From assembly GCA_034440635.1 (NCBI GenBank), contig JAOTON010000198.1, forward strand, positions 558,001 to 622,000: 64,000 nucleotides of DNA. Reading direction: 5' to 3'. Under the pieces are notes generated by a model. The model had not been told where the DNA came from. It saw only the letters and a list, made by a program, of their open reading frames with translations, and did not search any database. The position numbers and the translations under genes are program-made. The DNA comes from Lepas anatifera (lineage: Eukaryota; Arthropoda; Thecostraca; Lepadidae). Below, one piece after another: positions 1 through 13,100 of this stretch. The stretch's first letter is position 1, and each line of letters starts with the position of its first letter.

Positions 1-2774
1 GCACCTGAGACATCGCACCTGAGCACATCGCACCTGAGCACATCGCACCTGAGACATCGCACCTGAGACATCGCACCTGAGCACATCGCACCTGAGACAT
101 CGCACCTGAGGACATCGCACCTGAGACATCGCACCTGAGCACATCGCACCTGAGGACATCGCACCTGAGACATCGCACCTGAGACATCGCACCTGAGCAC
201 ATCGCACCTGAACACATCGCACCTGAGACATCGCACCTGAGACATCGCACCTGAGACATCGCACCTGAGCACATCGCACCTGAGGACATCGCACCTGAGC
301 ACATCGCACCTGAGGTACATCGCACCTGAGGACATCGCACCTGAGCACATCGCACCTGAGGACATCGCACCTGAGCACATCGCACCTGAGACATCGCACC
401 TGAGCACATCGCACCTGAAGACATCGCACCTGAGGACATCGCACCTGAGACATCGCACCTGAGCACATCGCACCTGAGACATCGCACCTGAGTACATCGC
501 ACCTGAGCACATCGCACCTGAGTACATCGCACCTGAGACATCGCACCTGAGACATCGCACCTGAGACATCGCACCTGAGGACATCGCACCTGAGTACATC
601 GCACCTGAGACATCGCACCTGAGCACATCGCACCTGAGTACATCGCACCTGAGACATCGCACCTGAGCACATCGCACCTGAGGACATCGCACCTGAGCAC
701 ATCGCACCTGAGCACATCGCACCTGAACACATCGCACCTGAGGACATCGCACCTGATGACATCGCACCTGAGACATCGCACCTGAGCACATCGCACCTGG
801 AGACATCGCACCTGAGACATCGCACCTGAGACATCGCACCTGAGTACATCACACCTGAGACATCGCACCTGAGCACATCGCACCTGAGCACATCGCACCT
901 GAGCACATCGCACCTGAGCACATCGCACCTGAACACATCGCACCTCAGACATCGCACCTGATGACATCGCACCTGAGACATCGCACCTGAGCACATCGCA
1001 CCTGAGACATCGCACCTGAGTACATCGCACCTGAGCACATCGCACCTGAGTACATCGCACCTGAGACATCGCACCTGAGGACATCGCACCTGAGACATCG
1101 CACCTGAACACATCGCACCTGAGGACATCGCACCTGAACACGTCGCACCTGAGCACATCGCACCTGAGCACATCGCACCTGAGACATCGCACCTGAGACA
1201 TCGCACCTGATGACATCGCACCTGAGCACATCGCACCTGAGCACATCGCACCTGAGACATCGCACCTGAGACATCGCACCTGATGACATCGCACCTGAGA
1301 CATCGCACCTGAGACATCGCACCTGATGACATCGCACCTGAGCACATCGCACCGGATGACATCGCACCTGAGACATCGCACCTGAGACATCGCACCTCAG
1401 ACATCGCACCTGATGACATCGCACCTGAGACATCGCACCTGAGCACATCGCACCTGAGACATCGCACCTGAGTACATCGCACCTGGAGCATATCGCACCT
1501 GAGACATCGCACCTGAGACATCGCACCTGAGCACATCGCACCTGAGCACATCGCACCTGAACACATCGCACCTCAGACATCGCACCTGATGACATCGCAC
1601 CTGAGACATCGCACCTGAGCACATCGCACCTGAGACATCGCACCTGAGGACATCGCACCTGAGCACATCGCACCTGAGACATCGCACCTGAGCACATCGC
1701 ACCTGAGACATCGCACCTGAGGACATCGCACCTGAGCACATCGCACCTGAGACATCGCACCTGAGTACATCGCACCTGAGTACATCGCACCTGAGACATC
1801 GCACCTGAGGACATCGCACCTGAGACATCGCACCTGAGACATCGCACCTGAGGACATCGCACCTGGAGCACATCGCACCTGAGACATCGCACCTGAGTAC
1901 ATCGCACCTGAGTACATCGCACCTGAGACATCGCACCTGAGACATCGCACCTGAGCACATCGCACCTGAGACATCGCACCTGAGGACATCGCACCTGAGC
2001 ACATCGCACCTGAGACATCGCACCTGAGACATCGCACCTGAGTACATCGCACCTGAGTACATCGCACCTGAGCACATCGCACCTGAGCACATCGCACCTG
2101 AACACATCGCACCTCAGACATCGCACCTGATGACATCGCACCTGAGACATCGCACCTGAGCACATCGCACCTGAGACATCGCACCTGAACACATCGCACC
2201 TGAGACATCGCACCTGAACACATCGCACCTGAGACATCGCACCTGAGTACATCGCACCTGAGCATATCGCACCTGAGACATCGCACCTGAGACATCGCAC
2301 CTGAGCACATCGCACCTGAGCACATCGCACCTGAACACATCGCACCTCAGACATCGCACCTGATGACATCGCACCTGAGACATCGCACCTGAGCACATCG
2401 CACCTGAGACATCGCACCTGAACACATTGCACCTGAGCATATCGCACCTGAGACATCGCACCTGAGACATCGCACCTGAGACATCGCACCTGAGGACATC
2501 GCACCTGAGCACATCGCACCTGAGCACCTCGCACCTGAGTACATCGCACCTGAATACATCGCACCTGAGCACATCGCACCTGAACACATCGCACCTCAGA
2601 CATCGCACCGGATGACATCGCACCTGAGACATCGCACCTGAGCACATCGCACCTGAGACATCGCACCTGATGACATCGCACCTGAACACCTCGCACCTGA
2701 ACACCTCGCACCTGAGTACATCGCACCTGAGTACATCGCACCTGAGACATCGCACCTGAGACATCGCACCTGAG
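1..2774. repeat. 14/15-bp minisatellite array, truncated at the window start
   Basis: About 190 head-to-tail copies of ACATCGCACCTGAG, with one optional extra base (C, G or T) before ACATCG, so units are 14 or 15 bp. Every unit has one CpG and one CACCTG E-box. Rarer variants (CTCAG, GATG, GAACAC) recur together: the run CTCAGACATCGCACC then GATGACATC appears near 942, 1395, 1571, 2111, 2345 and 2593 (last copy with one change), showing higher-order duplication of multi-unit blocks. The array begins before base 1 and ends abruptly at 2774. The long minus-strand open frames here (up to 601 codons) exist only because the reverse complement of the unit has no stop in any frame; they are not evidence of a protein. 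Confidence 0.97.
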
Positions 2775-5700
2775 CGCGGGACAGGTGCATCCGCCGAGCG
2801 GGCACTGGCCAGTAACGTGTAACGGTGTGACTGACCATGCTGCTACATTACCTGATTATCTTTCAATATGAGATTTAATGATGCAGCAGTCGACGCAGGA
2901 AGAGTTGTCGGTTCTGCTATAGACGTTGCAGGAAGTCTTAGCTCATGCATTCCTTTATTCTGCTGATTGCACGACAGTGACGAGTGCACATACCGTTACC
3001 ACAGAGCTGTTTTAATGGAATTACAGAAATGCGCTTGAGTGAGACTGTTCCACGCAAAACATGAGCCGTTTTATACTCGAGCATTCTTTCAAGGTATTCT
3101 AGGACACTACAATGTATGTATGTAAGTCAGAATAATCCAGGGTTTACTGCACTCACATGCAGCTTCACTGGTTGATATATACGTGCTGGATTTCTCTACC
3201 CTGAGCACGAGACCTACAAAAGGATTTTTCTAGAGGCAAATTAATTGCGTGACTAAGCGATTAGCGCAGAATTAAAAAAACCAGTGCTGATTGACATAAA
3301 CAAATTGGCTTTACCAAAACCCGTATCCTCTCGTCATGCAATACATCTGGTATTTGGTGATATTGTGGAAAACACGTCGACATCACTCATACACCCACGT
3401 GGCTGTTATCGGTAACATGATTGCGAGTGGGATTTACACCCCTCTTTTCTTCGTCCGCGTTCTGCTCAGTGCTGTAAATTTTTGTCTCACACATGCAAGC
3501 CTCTATTAGCAAAGTAAATATTGGTTGCATAGTAACCGCACAGAACTAGAAGTCTTGGAACGACAAGATTGCCACGCGATATGCCTAAATTGGAAACGCC
3601 ACGTGATAGCAAGCTCCATTCAACAAAAGTTTGTAGGTGTGAAGTCAGCTACCTTGGGCTAGATGCGGTTGGCGGCAAATTTTGGTCGGTTCCGTGTAGC
3701 AACAAACACTTTCCTCTGATGTATTAGGCAGGACATTCATGTTTGCAAAATTGTACGCCTCTCTGAAAGGGCACGCTGATAGTTATCGCTGATCAGGGGC
3801 ATTACCCCGCTCCCCAGTGGGCTTCCAACTCACCTTCAGAGTCCAGGGAGGGGATTTAGATAAACCTCTTCCCGACCTCAACCCCTATGGGAGATAACGA
3901 AAAAAGCAAATAGTGGTAGACGGCCCGTGAGAAATGCCTTCCAAAATATATAATCAGTTTCTTTGCTCAGGTCCATATTGAGGTAATGACAGGTCAAAGA
4001 AAGTGACAGGTTTGTGACCATTCGTTGGCTATAGCTTCTAACTGAGCTGGGAGAATAAACTTTCAGGCCTCATCGGATTTCTCTCATTACGGCCAACCGA
4101 ATTATGTATAATACGATCATAACAGGTCAATATGAAAAAATGGCCTAACACAAGATCAGGACAACGTCACCTTCAAACCAATATGGTCAGTACCTGTATC
4201 GATTGACAGGTAATCACAGAAAACATTATTATCTTCAGACAAAAGCTGTATCGCCATTCCTTACAATGCTATTGACCAAAGCCTAAAATGCTGCATAAGA
4301 AATCCGAAAATGACCTTTCAAAGTTCACATTTTAAAGCTTGCAACTTGATCCTGGAGAGTGGCCTTAGATATCACGATTGGGAGGGGAAAGCCGTATCTG
4401 CGGAGGAAGAGCCATTTTTGGCTATTTCCCACTTTTCCGTTAATTTCCAATGGGGGGGCATGGCAAATGTCTATATAAAAACCCATTGTTGCAGCTTGTC
4501 GTACTCGGTGGGCGGTTGTGCGATATGAATTTCAAACCAGGAGATAAACCTAATATCATTTTTTCCACTAGGAATATCCTTTTGAGGGGGGGAAGAAGAC
4601 CACTTAGCCTGGCTTGGTCAACCGATCTGAGGAGGCTCTGATCCGAAAATTTTGAGGAGGGTTGCGCAAAGGATTAGTGACAGGGTGCGCAATTACGGCG
4701 CGTGTTCTGCGTCGATGTTTTATGGTTGCATCCGAAAAAACCCGAGTGGTAATGGTTCATCATTCCCGCACCACCAGGGCGAGGATTAATGCACTTTATG
4801 TTACACACTTCATGAAAAGCGAGCGATTGCCCTCGTGCATAGAGCTCGGAAAAAGTGTCCAAGTGTCATTGACGGATTTTCAAACCAAACTTGTGTAACC
4901 ATGAAAATTGGACTTTGGCGCCAAGTGGAGTTATTATCTACTTTCAAATCCCTTTCAAACCCTGGGGCGACGCCCTTGGATGAAAAATTTGGCGGAGGCG
5001 CGAGTGGCATAGGAATGCGTTTTCGTCACAGTAATGAGGTTTTCGTATTTCGGTCCAAAAACCATGAGTTCTTCCTATTCTAAATTATGGCCTTTCAGAC
5101 ATGCAATAGCTTGCAACAAGAATCTTGCAATGCTTTTGAGTTTTAGCATGAACCACGAGGAAAGTTCTTCCGGAAATTGCACTACCCATTTAAGAACTCC
5201 CAAGTACCAGCTTAAGACTATCGGCATTTGTATTAATCGTCCGCTGAGAATAGATGAGGGGTGCTGGTTGGCTCAGACTCGCGAGATCGCTACCACCAGC
5301 AAGAATAAAACGCCCAAGGAAAGTACCTCATTTCAATGCTTAGCCAAAAGAGTCTGTGGCCTCACCCAGATATAAGAGAAATAACGGACTTTACCTAGTC
5401 TGGCTAGGTTCAGGTTCCGTAATAAACCTGACTTCTGAGCCCGCAGACCGTAGAACAGTCGGGTACTGGTGATTTACGTGCCACCCAAGCCCAACAATTG
5501 AACAGGTGCTGTTTAATATCGGACTCGGACCTGACAATGCAAAGGTTAGACACCTGACCAAAACCAGGTCGTCCCTTGCTAAAGCATTGAAACGGCACGC
5601 TTCTCTCGGGCGCTTGGTTCATCCTGATGATAATATCGCACGGGCTCGAAGTCACTGGCGCCATTGGTTGCAGTCTTCTGCAGGGAGCGGCAATCAGTCC

Positions 5701-6062
5701 CCATGGTCTTACGCTGTCTCTGTGACCTGTTTTTCGACGACCCGCATACTTTATGAAATCACGAAGTAATCTCATCGACTAGTTGTTGTTAATATCTAAT
5801 GTTAGCCGCAAAAGAAAGTGTTGTGCAATAAGCAGTGTTTCGACCTGGCTTCTGAGACATCTGACCCTTAAACTAGCGCATTAAATTGCATCGATATCAG
5901 CTAGAGCATCTAGACGTGATGTAAGTTCTCCATGACCAGATAGAAGGCTGACAGAAAGTTTTGTCCTGCTTCGTTTTCATCTTCTGTCCTGAGATGTGTA
6001 AAGTTTTACTTCGTTTCATTTGTGTCCACAAACGAAGGTGAGAGATTCTGGTTTAAGTACAG
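2775..6062. other. No gene recognised
   Basis: Unique-looking AT-moderate sequence. Open frames are short (at most about 120 codons), overlap on both strands and show no family motif I recognise. No tandem repeat or terminal inverted repeat with a matching target duplication was found. Confidence 0.6.
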
Positions 6063-6117
6063 GCCTATGGTAATAATCCAAGCCTTAAATCATGTGTGTG
6101 TGCTGGGAATATATATA

Positions 6118-6180
<63 letters not shown>

Positions 6181-6207
6181 TTTAAGGCTTGGAGTATTAC
6201 CATAGGC
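6063..6207. repeat. (TA)n microsatellite inside a 29-bp inverted repeat
   Basis: The tract 6109-6178 is almost pure TA with a short GT run before it. Arms 6063-6091 and 6179-6207 are reverse complements with one mismatch (core CCTATGGTAATA on the left, TATTACCATAGG on the right). The whole unit could extrude as a cruciform. A frame translating the tract as Tyr-Ile repeats is an artefact. It may be a small palindromic element whose loop expanded as a microsatellite; I see no clear target duplication. Confidence 0.9.
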
Positions 6208-8890
6208 TTTGAGTGGGTTGGGATGCAGATCCAGCGATTGAAGTCTATGTCAACTATGCATTTGCATGTTAAATTGGCGAGAGTGCCACGTGCAAAGTCC
6301 TTTTAATATGAAATCAGTCCCCAGCTGGATATGAATCTAAAAAGGAACCTCTTCTGTTTTGTTTCTCACACGTTACCCTTTCAGTGTCAAGAATTGTTTT
6401 TGAAGATGGGTCTGTCTGAGCAGAATGGGAAGGCCGGCTCCCACCTTTCCAAAGCGAGGGGCACCTCTCGCCCCCAAGGTCTCTACTCTGCCTGCGCCTC
6501 TGCCGAAGATATCTAATGTACAATGGCTCTTGTGCTGCTTAAAAAAGTAATGTCTTTTCGAAGACACCACTGCACTGTGTGTTTAGAAAGCATACCACGG
6601 ACCATTTTCACGCTTCTATACGTCGAAGATTAGTCAGTGAAAAAGCAGCCATGGCGGAATCAATGACGTGACTCAAACGATCTTTGCAGAGGCCTAGTTA
6701 CATTACTTGGTAACAACATCATATAAGCCTTGCTGCTCTAACTTTTTAAGGAAATTTGTCCCATTCTCTAAATTTGCAGCGTAAAGACCATGGATGAGCC
6801 TATGTGTGTCAAAATTTGCTCATAAATGTCAAATGGCCAAGCACTCCCAAGCATGATGGACAAACCGGTTTTCCGATTCGAAACCAGCACGAAAAACTAA
6901 ATCAGGATTCCTTCTCAACTACTTAGTACCTGACAACTCCTGCATTATGAAACGATCTTATGCACATGTCAAATATAGATACATACACCAGATCACAAGT
7001 TCAGCAAATCCCCTTCCACTGCATAGCGGGAATTCTTCACAAGTAACATCGGCGACTCCAAGTATCCAGAAATATGACTGCAGCCGCATAGTTCGAAGCC
7101 TAATTTTGACATGTCCATGGACATTTGCATCTACCGTGTGCTGTCGGCGAGTCATGCCGTCCTTATAGGGGAAAATCAGCGCACTGACAGCGCGGCAGCC
7201 CCGTCGAGAGCGGCACACAGGTGGCGCCGAGCCCAGTACCTGCAGAGTGCCACAAAACCGCAGACGTACAACACCGTCACGAACGTCATCCTCGGCTCAG
7301 GCCGGGCTAACCGTAACGCTGACCAACATCCACGCCAGGAGTAGGTCGGGAAGTCATGAACAGATCACGCACAGCGTCACAGATCAGTGCAAATCGGCTT
7401 CCGTGAAACAACACGGGGAACATTTAGAAAACATTGACTTAGTTTGAGCCGATTAAGACTTAATAGCAGAAAAGTGGGCACATTTTGTTCTGGCGCTGAT
7501 GTATTACTGGTCTCTAATCTTATGTAAAATACAGCATTCCCTCATTCTCTCTCACACCAATGGCCCGCATTCAAAATTTGGTTACGCTGACCCAACTGAC
7601 TTCAACGTTGTTCTAGACGCACTCACCGCAACTTCGTGTAAACAAGCAATCCTGCACGCATGATACCCAGGAAGTAAACGACAGCTTTCCAAGTTTCTAA
7701 TGAGAATAGATTGCTCGAAGTCTAGCAAGTTATGTAAAAACGTGATTAGTTTGGTCTAGTTATAGTGGTGCATTCAGTTGAGAATCGTCTGCTTCCACCC
7801 GACATTGGCCGCATTCATACCACTGACCTGGAGTTTTGGTAATGGGCTTATCGACTAGAGCTGATCTGTGATTCCAGATCACGAGCGGGATGACGAGCTA
7901 ACGAGCCGACCTATCATGAAAAATCGTTGAAATATGATCAACCTCAACCTAAAGTGTGTCGAAGGACAAGCTATGCAGTGGCTCAGGCCGACATATACTC
8001 GTAAGCTGTTGTGTCGCTGGAATCATTCAACGAACATTGGATCTTCGATATCAAATTTCTGAGCAAACGCCATAGCCCTGTTACAGCGGTGGTATACCAA
8101 AGTATTCCTTATACAATGAAATCGCTCTTGGATCAACCAAACGTTATGTCAGAGGCGTGTTCATTTGGCGGAAAGGTGGGAACGTGCCCCTACCGATTGG
8201 ACCACTCGGCGCCCCTGCACTGCTCCCTGGCGCCCCCTCGAACAGTCCTGGCGCCCCCTCACGCGTCGAAATCGTTTACCAAAAACTGCACAAATATGAT
8301 AAATAATTTACGTCAGGAACATGTAAAGTACGTCAGATACGCCTTTTGCTGCGTGCTGGGATTGTCAAACGATCCCAGCTCTCACGCCGGGGGTGGTCGG
8401 GCGATATTAGAACGGAAACGGGTGGTGTTTATACGCCGAATGGCAGGCCGGAACAAGGCGGATAATAAAACAACAATAATGAGAGTGCCCACGCCAGAAG
8501 TCCTGACAGGACCCTGTGGAGCAGAGCTGGGACTCTGGGTTCTCGACCCTAATGCTGAGCCGTGCAACAGCGGTAATCAGTACAGCCGACAATAGGGAAT
8601 GGAAGCAACACGACGGCAAAGCAGCACGACGGCAAACGGCGCGGCACAGCTGATCCCCCAGGGCAATGCTGTCGGAGGTAGCTATTCTCCACCGACAGTG
8701 TGCTTAATGGTGGGCCCGAGTAACAAGCCGGACTGACCTTCAGAGGGACGAATGACCCGGAGCTGGGGGGTGAGAGTGGAGAGAAAGGTATTAACTATAA
8801 TAGCATCCAAGTGACCGTCAGATTTTCCCTCGTGGTTTGGAAACATTGAGTTAAAATAAGGTACAACATGGTTGGATATCGAGTGGGTAT
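6208..8890. other. No gene recognised
   Basis: No supported feature. The longest frame (8011-8595, 194 codons) has no recognisable domain. Near 8220-8265 the string CTGGCGCCCCCTC occurs twice, a local duplication. Confidence 0.55.
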
Positions 8891-9116
8891 CGCAGACAGC
8901 CCGGCCCATCAACGGGTATCGAATGGGTAACGCACACAGCCCGACCCATCAATGGGTACTGCACACAGCTCGACCCATCAATGGGTACTGCACACAGCCC
9001 GACCCATCAATGGGTACCGCACACAGCCCGACCCATCAATGGGTATTGGGTACTGCACACAGCCCGACCCATCAATGGGTATTGGGTACTGCACACAGCC
9101 CGACCCATCAGTTGGA
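8891..9116. repeat. 29/36-bp minisatellite with internal palindrome
   Basis: Seven tandem units start at 8891, 8931, 8960, 8989, 9018, 9054 and 9090. The core is TGCACACAGCCCGACCCATC followed by AATGGGTAC (29 bp). Two units carry a 7-bp extension, ATTGGGT-type, giving 36 bp. The first unit is diverged and the last is cut. Each unit contains CCCAT-CA-ATGGG, a small hairpin. The plus-strand open frames with repeated Pro-Ser-Met-Gly are repeat artefacts. Confidence 0.95.
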
Positions 9117-9434
9117 TTGGACTGGATTGAACCGACCCATAAGTTGAATTAGATTAGATTGAATTGGATTGACCCGATGATTTGCTTAGTTTTGTGTCAG
9201 GATGTGGCTTTAGGCTCGTATTTCTGTTGATTTGGTTGTATTTTTCGGATAGGGATCATATTTGGATTGGTACAAAGGTGGATTGACCAGGATTTGTGGT
9301 GGAAATTTCGAGTATGGACCGGTTGGACTTTAATTTTCTTGGTCAAGGCGTAATTCACTTTTTAGCAATTCAAATAACCGGCCAAGAAACAGCGTCATTC
9401 ATCAAGCCAGCTCATATTCAACTCTAGCTTCAGT

Positions 9435-10105
9435 GGGGGTGTTTAAACACCCCCTCCCCTCGTCTTTTTCTGACAGCGTCAGAAAAAACAGGCGCGTAAT
9501 TAGCACACCTTATCCGTAATCAATTGCGCAACTGTTCTCAAATGTTAAGATTGGTTCATCTCAGGTCACGTCACCAACGCCAGGTTAAGTGGCCTCATAT
9601 CCAAACACGTTTTAATTGGCACCAGTGAAAAGAGATTTCAGATAGTGATCAAATATTCATATCGCAAAACAGACCCACCAAGTACCACAAGCTGTGGTAA
9701 CGGTAGGCCTTAGAACGGTGACCTAGGGTCAAACACAGATTGGAAACATATGTGGAAAACGAGAGTTGGCCAAAAATGGTTCCGTTTCTGTAGGGACGGC
9801 TGAAAATGATTTTTTATTTTAAAGACGGAGGTCTCTTAGGTCACTCTCTAGGGCTATATTGGAATTTTCGACCTACGACTTTGGAGAGGTCATCTGGAAC
9901 TACTCAAGGAGTTTTTCGAGTTTGAGTCAATAATTTCGCGAGAAATGGTAATAGAGATTTCATCTTAATACCGCCACGTTTTGATTATCATTGCCGGTTA
10001 GTTGACATACATGCTGACTATTTCAGGTCAGAAAGCGACCTCGACCTGACCTTAGAGTAGATCATTTTTTACATTGTAACGTGAGTAATCGAATGATGCC
10101 TAAGA
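9435..10105 (+). mobile_element. TGACC-rich dispersed repeat, copy 1
   Basis: Starts at a perfect 20-bp palindrome (9435-9454, centre TTTAAA) and contains many GGTCA/TGACC pentamers. It shares blocks in the same order with 46690-47420: GGTTCATCTCAGGTCA-like text, GACCTAGGGTCA-like text, the block AGAGGTCATCTGGAACTACT followed by CAAGGAG, and a terminal GAATGATGCCTAAG. No coding frame. The ends are not sharply defined, so boundaries are approximate. I infer an old non-autonomous DNA element related to the TTAA-flanked copies elsewhere in the window. Confidence 0.65.
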
Positions 10106-10111
10106 ATTGAC

Positions 10112-10155
10112 CCTAACTGAACCTAACTGAACCTAGCTGAACCTAGCTGAACCTA
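10112..10155. repeat. 10-bp tandem repeat, four units
   Basis: CCTAACTGAA twice, then CCTAGCTGAA twice, then a partial unit. The reverse complement contains TTAGG, but the period is 10 bp, so it is not a telomeric array. Confidence 0.9.
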
Positions 10156-13100
10156 TCCATCAGGTAAAAATCCCCGATACTACAGTGCAGAGTTGCAGCA
10201 ACTATCATAAGCGTGGCCATAAGCTTGGTAAGCTTTACCACTTCTAAACAACGAAACCTCAAGGTTTCGTCGTTATACTTATAACAAGGTTATCGCTGTT
10301 ATACAACCTTAAGATTGTAAATTTTAATCTCCAGATAAATGAGGCTCTGGCCAGAGAGCAACGGAAAATACCTAACTTTTTCAGTAAGAAAAAAAACGCA
10401 ACAGCCACAAAAACCTCAAAACGATACAAAACATCAATCAAAACAAGCCAGAATGCTGGTTTTGTTGTCTAGGTCAATCAGCCCTAGATGAGCCGTAGAA
10501 CTTGCATTACGTTACAAAGCCCGTTGATGAGCCCACGAGTCTAATTTGTGGTGAGACTGATTACGCCCGAGGCAGTCTGACACATGGCCACTGAAGCCTA
10601 ATTAAAAGTCTAACCACATGAACCCGGCAAGCCATGTCCCGCTCTACTTAATCAGACGACCCACCGATCTCCCGGCTGATACTGGAAACCAATAAGGCAG
10701 ATAGTTCGGCGGTTAAAGGGATGAAACCCCAGCTGCATTTAGGAGTTGGACAATCAGTTATCTCTCTCATGGAGAGCGAGGCCATTGAAACTCAGACTTT
10801 AGCTCTTGGCGTCTGATAATCAGTTTCTTATATTGGCAACATATTGTCTTATGGCAGTCATTAGACATGCAAGTATACTTAACGAAGTGAAACAAACATG
10901 ATGACTTAGATATAGCAATTAATGCCGGAATATAAAGTCTTTGCCATATCGATTGGGGTCGGAGTGTCTTGTTTCACCGATACCTGTTTCACCATTGTAC
11001 AAGAATGGAGACAGGCATCACTGACCATATTGCCATCGCGTAGCCATTATTCAAATCCCGTCATTAAAGTTTGAACCTGAACAACCTAAAATGCTGAAGA
11101 ACGAGCGAAGGAAAATGATATACGTATATAACTTTGTAGAAAATATTTAAAAATGTTTCATCCCGTTTGTCATCTGGATTCTGGCCATCTGGGACAGATT
11201 TCTACGTTACTTACTATGCGGACCATCCAAGCTTGACTTGTTAGACACCCGCACGAGCACGTGCGTACCTTTTATTGTCTCCAGTAAGTCAAGACTGCAA
11301 CTTGATTTTGGTGTTTGGGTAAATCATGATGGGATATTCATGCTAATCTATGATAAATAGACAGGCCAATAAAGCCCCCAAGTCGGGGATTTTGATCCCG
11401 TTTTTTTCAGATGGCTATCGATGGCGTTGATTACAATTTTTCAGTTTGTATTGCTCGGTGGAAAATCATTTCAAAGTTATAGCCTCGGCAATGTTGACCA
11501 TTTGGGCCGGCATACCAGTTTTGGAATACCTACAGTTTGTATTTCTTTTTTCAAATTAAACCACTTTTTTCAGGATCAATATAAAAGGATCATATATTCT
11601 GGCTGACCAACAAAAAGTGTTGAAATTCCAAATATATCAATTATTTACAAAAACTTGGGGTGTGTGAAAAATAATTCAAGCTCATTCTACCTACTTTTTA
11701 TTTCTTTTGTAAATTTTCATGCCAATTTCCCAAAACTCAAACATAGGAAGAGTGAATCCTTTCACAGGCCAGCGAACCCAGTCGGCTTTCCATCCCCCAC
11801 TTTCGACATTTCCGTAAGTCGCCGCAGCCCGTCACTGCCACCAACACTAATACAAGTCTGGTGCCAAGGAAATGGTAGGATTAAACATGGCCTTAGGATT
11901 CGAAAAGTGTTGCAAAAATTATTCAAAAACTGCTAGTGACCACTGCCCCCTCTAAAATCGACAGACTTATGTTGGCGTCCGCCACAAAACGTACGGTGCT
12001 AAACACCCCATTTAAAACAGATCCGCTTTGTCGTGCTTGATTTGACTGGTTTGACCAGCAACTTTGCCAGAGGATTATCATTTCTGCATTACGGCTCTCT
12101 ACGCTACCCGATGGAATACTTTCAGGTTTCCACAATTTTGTCAACTAGATGTGCACTTAGCTGGGAACACAATGTACGCCTTAACATCAGTCACGGAGCT
12201 AAAACACGATATGCGGACTTCTATCTGAATATATATAAAGGAATCAAACATAAAAGTGCGCCTGGGAATCTGCATGAAGACAAGCTATCTGTTCGAATTC
12301 GTCCTACAATAATTACGTTGACAAAAAATGTGCGCCGCTAAACTAGAAGGTAAAATAGCAACGATGACAAAGACCTAATCACAAAATAATTATGTTGGGG
12401 AGCAGTATAGGTTGGGCGTAACAAGAAACAACAAAAACAATTAAACTACCTTTCAGGACGGAAAACTTCCTTGAAGATCATATGAGATACCTACCATTGG
12501 ACAAAAACAGCGCCTCAAAAGATCAGGAAATCAACTTCAAAGGAAGCTGGCGCCGACTTTGAACTGAATTCCCACCCTTTGGCTGTAAGCCTGTGACCTA
12601 GATCGGAGCCACACCTGCTTCAGGAAAACCCTGTATCCACCCTCCGGTTAGCTCGGTCCCACTGCATCCCGTATTCCTGATGATGTTCAAGAGAACTTTG
12701 CAGTGGAGACTTTCACGCCTGGCTCCGCGGAGACTTCCGTGCACGCCGGCACAGTCTAACCTCACTGAGCAGCTAGAGTACGGCGGCACAGTATCCAAGC
12801 ACGCAGTCCGAAACAGACTGGAGACGTCCATAAATCTACGCAACGAATAATTCTTATATATTTCTTACTTTGTCCCGCCATCCTTCATGCATCCCTTTTT
12901 GACGCCCATGTGCGACGTTTTTTAGTGCTGTGAATGACTTCCCCACCCCTCTGCGTTACGTCCCTTATGGACGACCCCAGAGCGGCAACGCCATTTTCCC
13001 ATGAAAAACAGTCAAAAGAAGCCAAACAGCAGGCATTCACGCACTGCACGTCTATAACCTGTGAAGGATAAAGAGTGTTTTAGGCGTTAACTCCGTGCAA

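Noticed and set aside
945..2764. Minus-strand frames up to 601 codons with Cys-rich QVRC/LRCDV/SGAM repeats
   Set aside because: They are translations of the 14/15-bp minisatellite, whose complement lacks stops in all frames; unit length is not a multiple of three, so the frame drifts through the array.
3782..3898. GTTATC...GATAAC ends as a small transposon
   Set aside because: Only 6 bp plus a loose AGGGG match, and no flanking duplication.
6022..6306. 94-codon frame with Tyr-Ile repeats
   Set aside because: Produced by the (TA)n tract; same for 19040-19428 and 54477-54914.
8011..8595. 194-codon plus-strand frame
   Set aside because: No recognisable motif; the middle covers a small GC-rich duplication.
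10112..10155. TTAGG-like words suggesting telomere sequence
   Set aside because: The period is 10 bp and only four units are present; no TTAGG or TTAGGG array exists.
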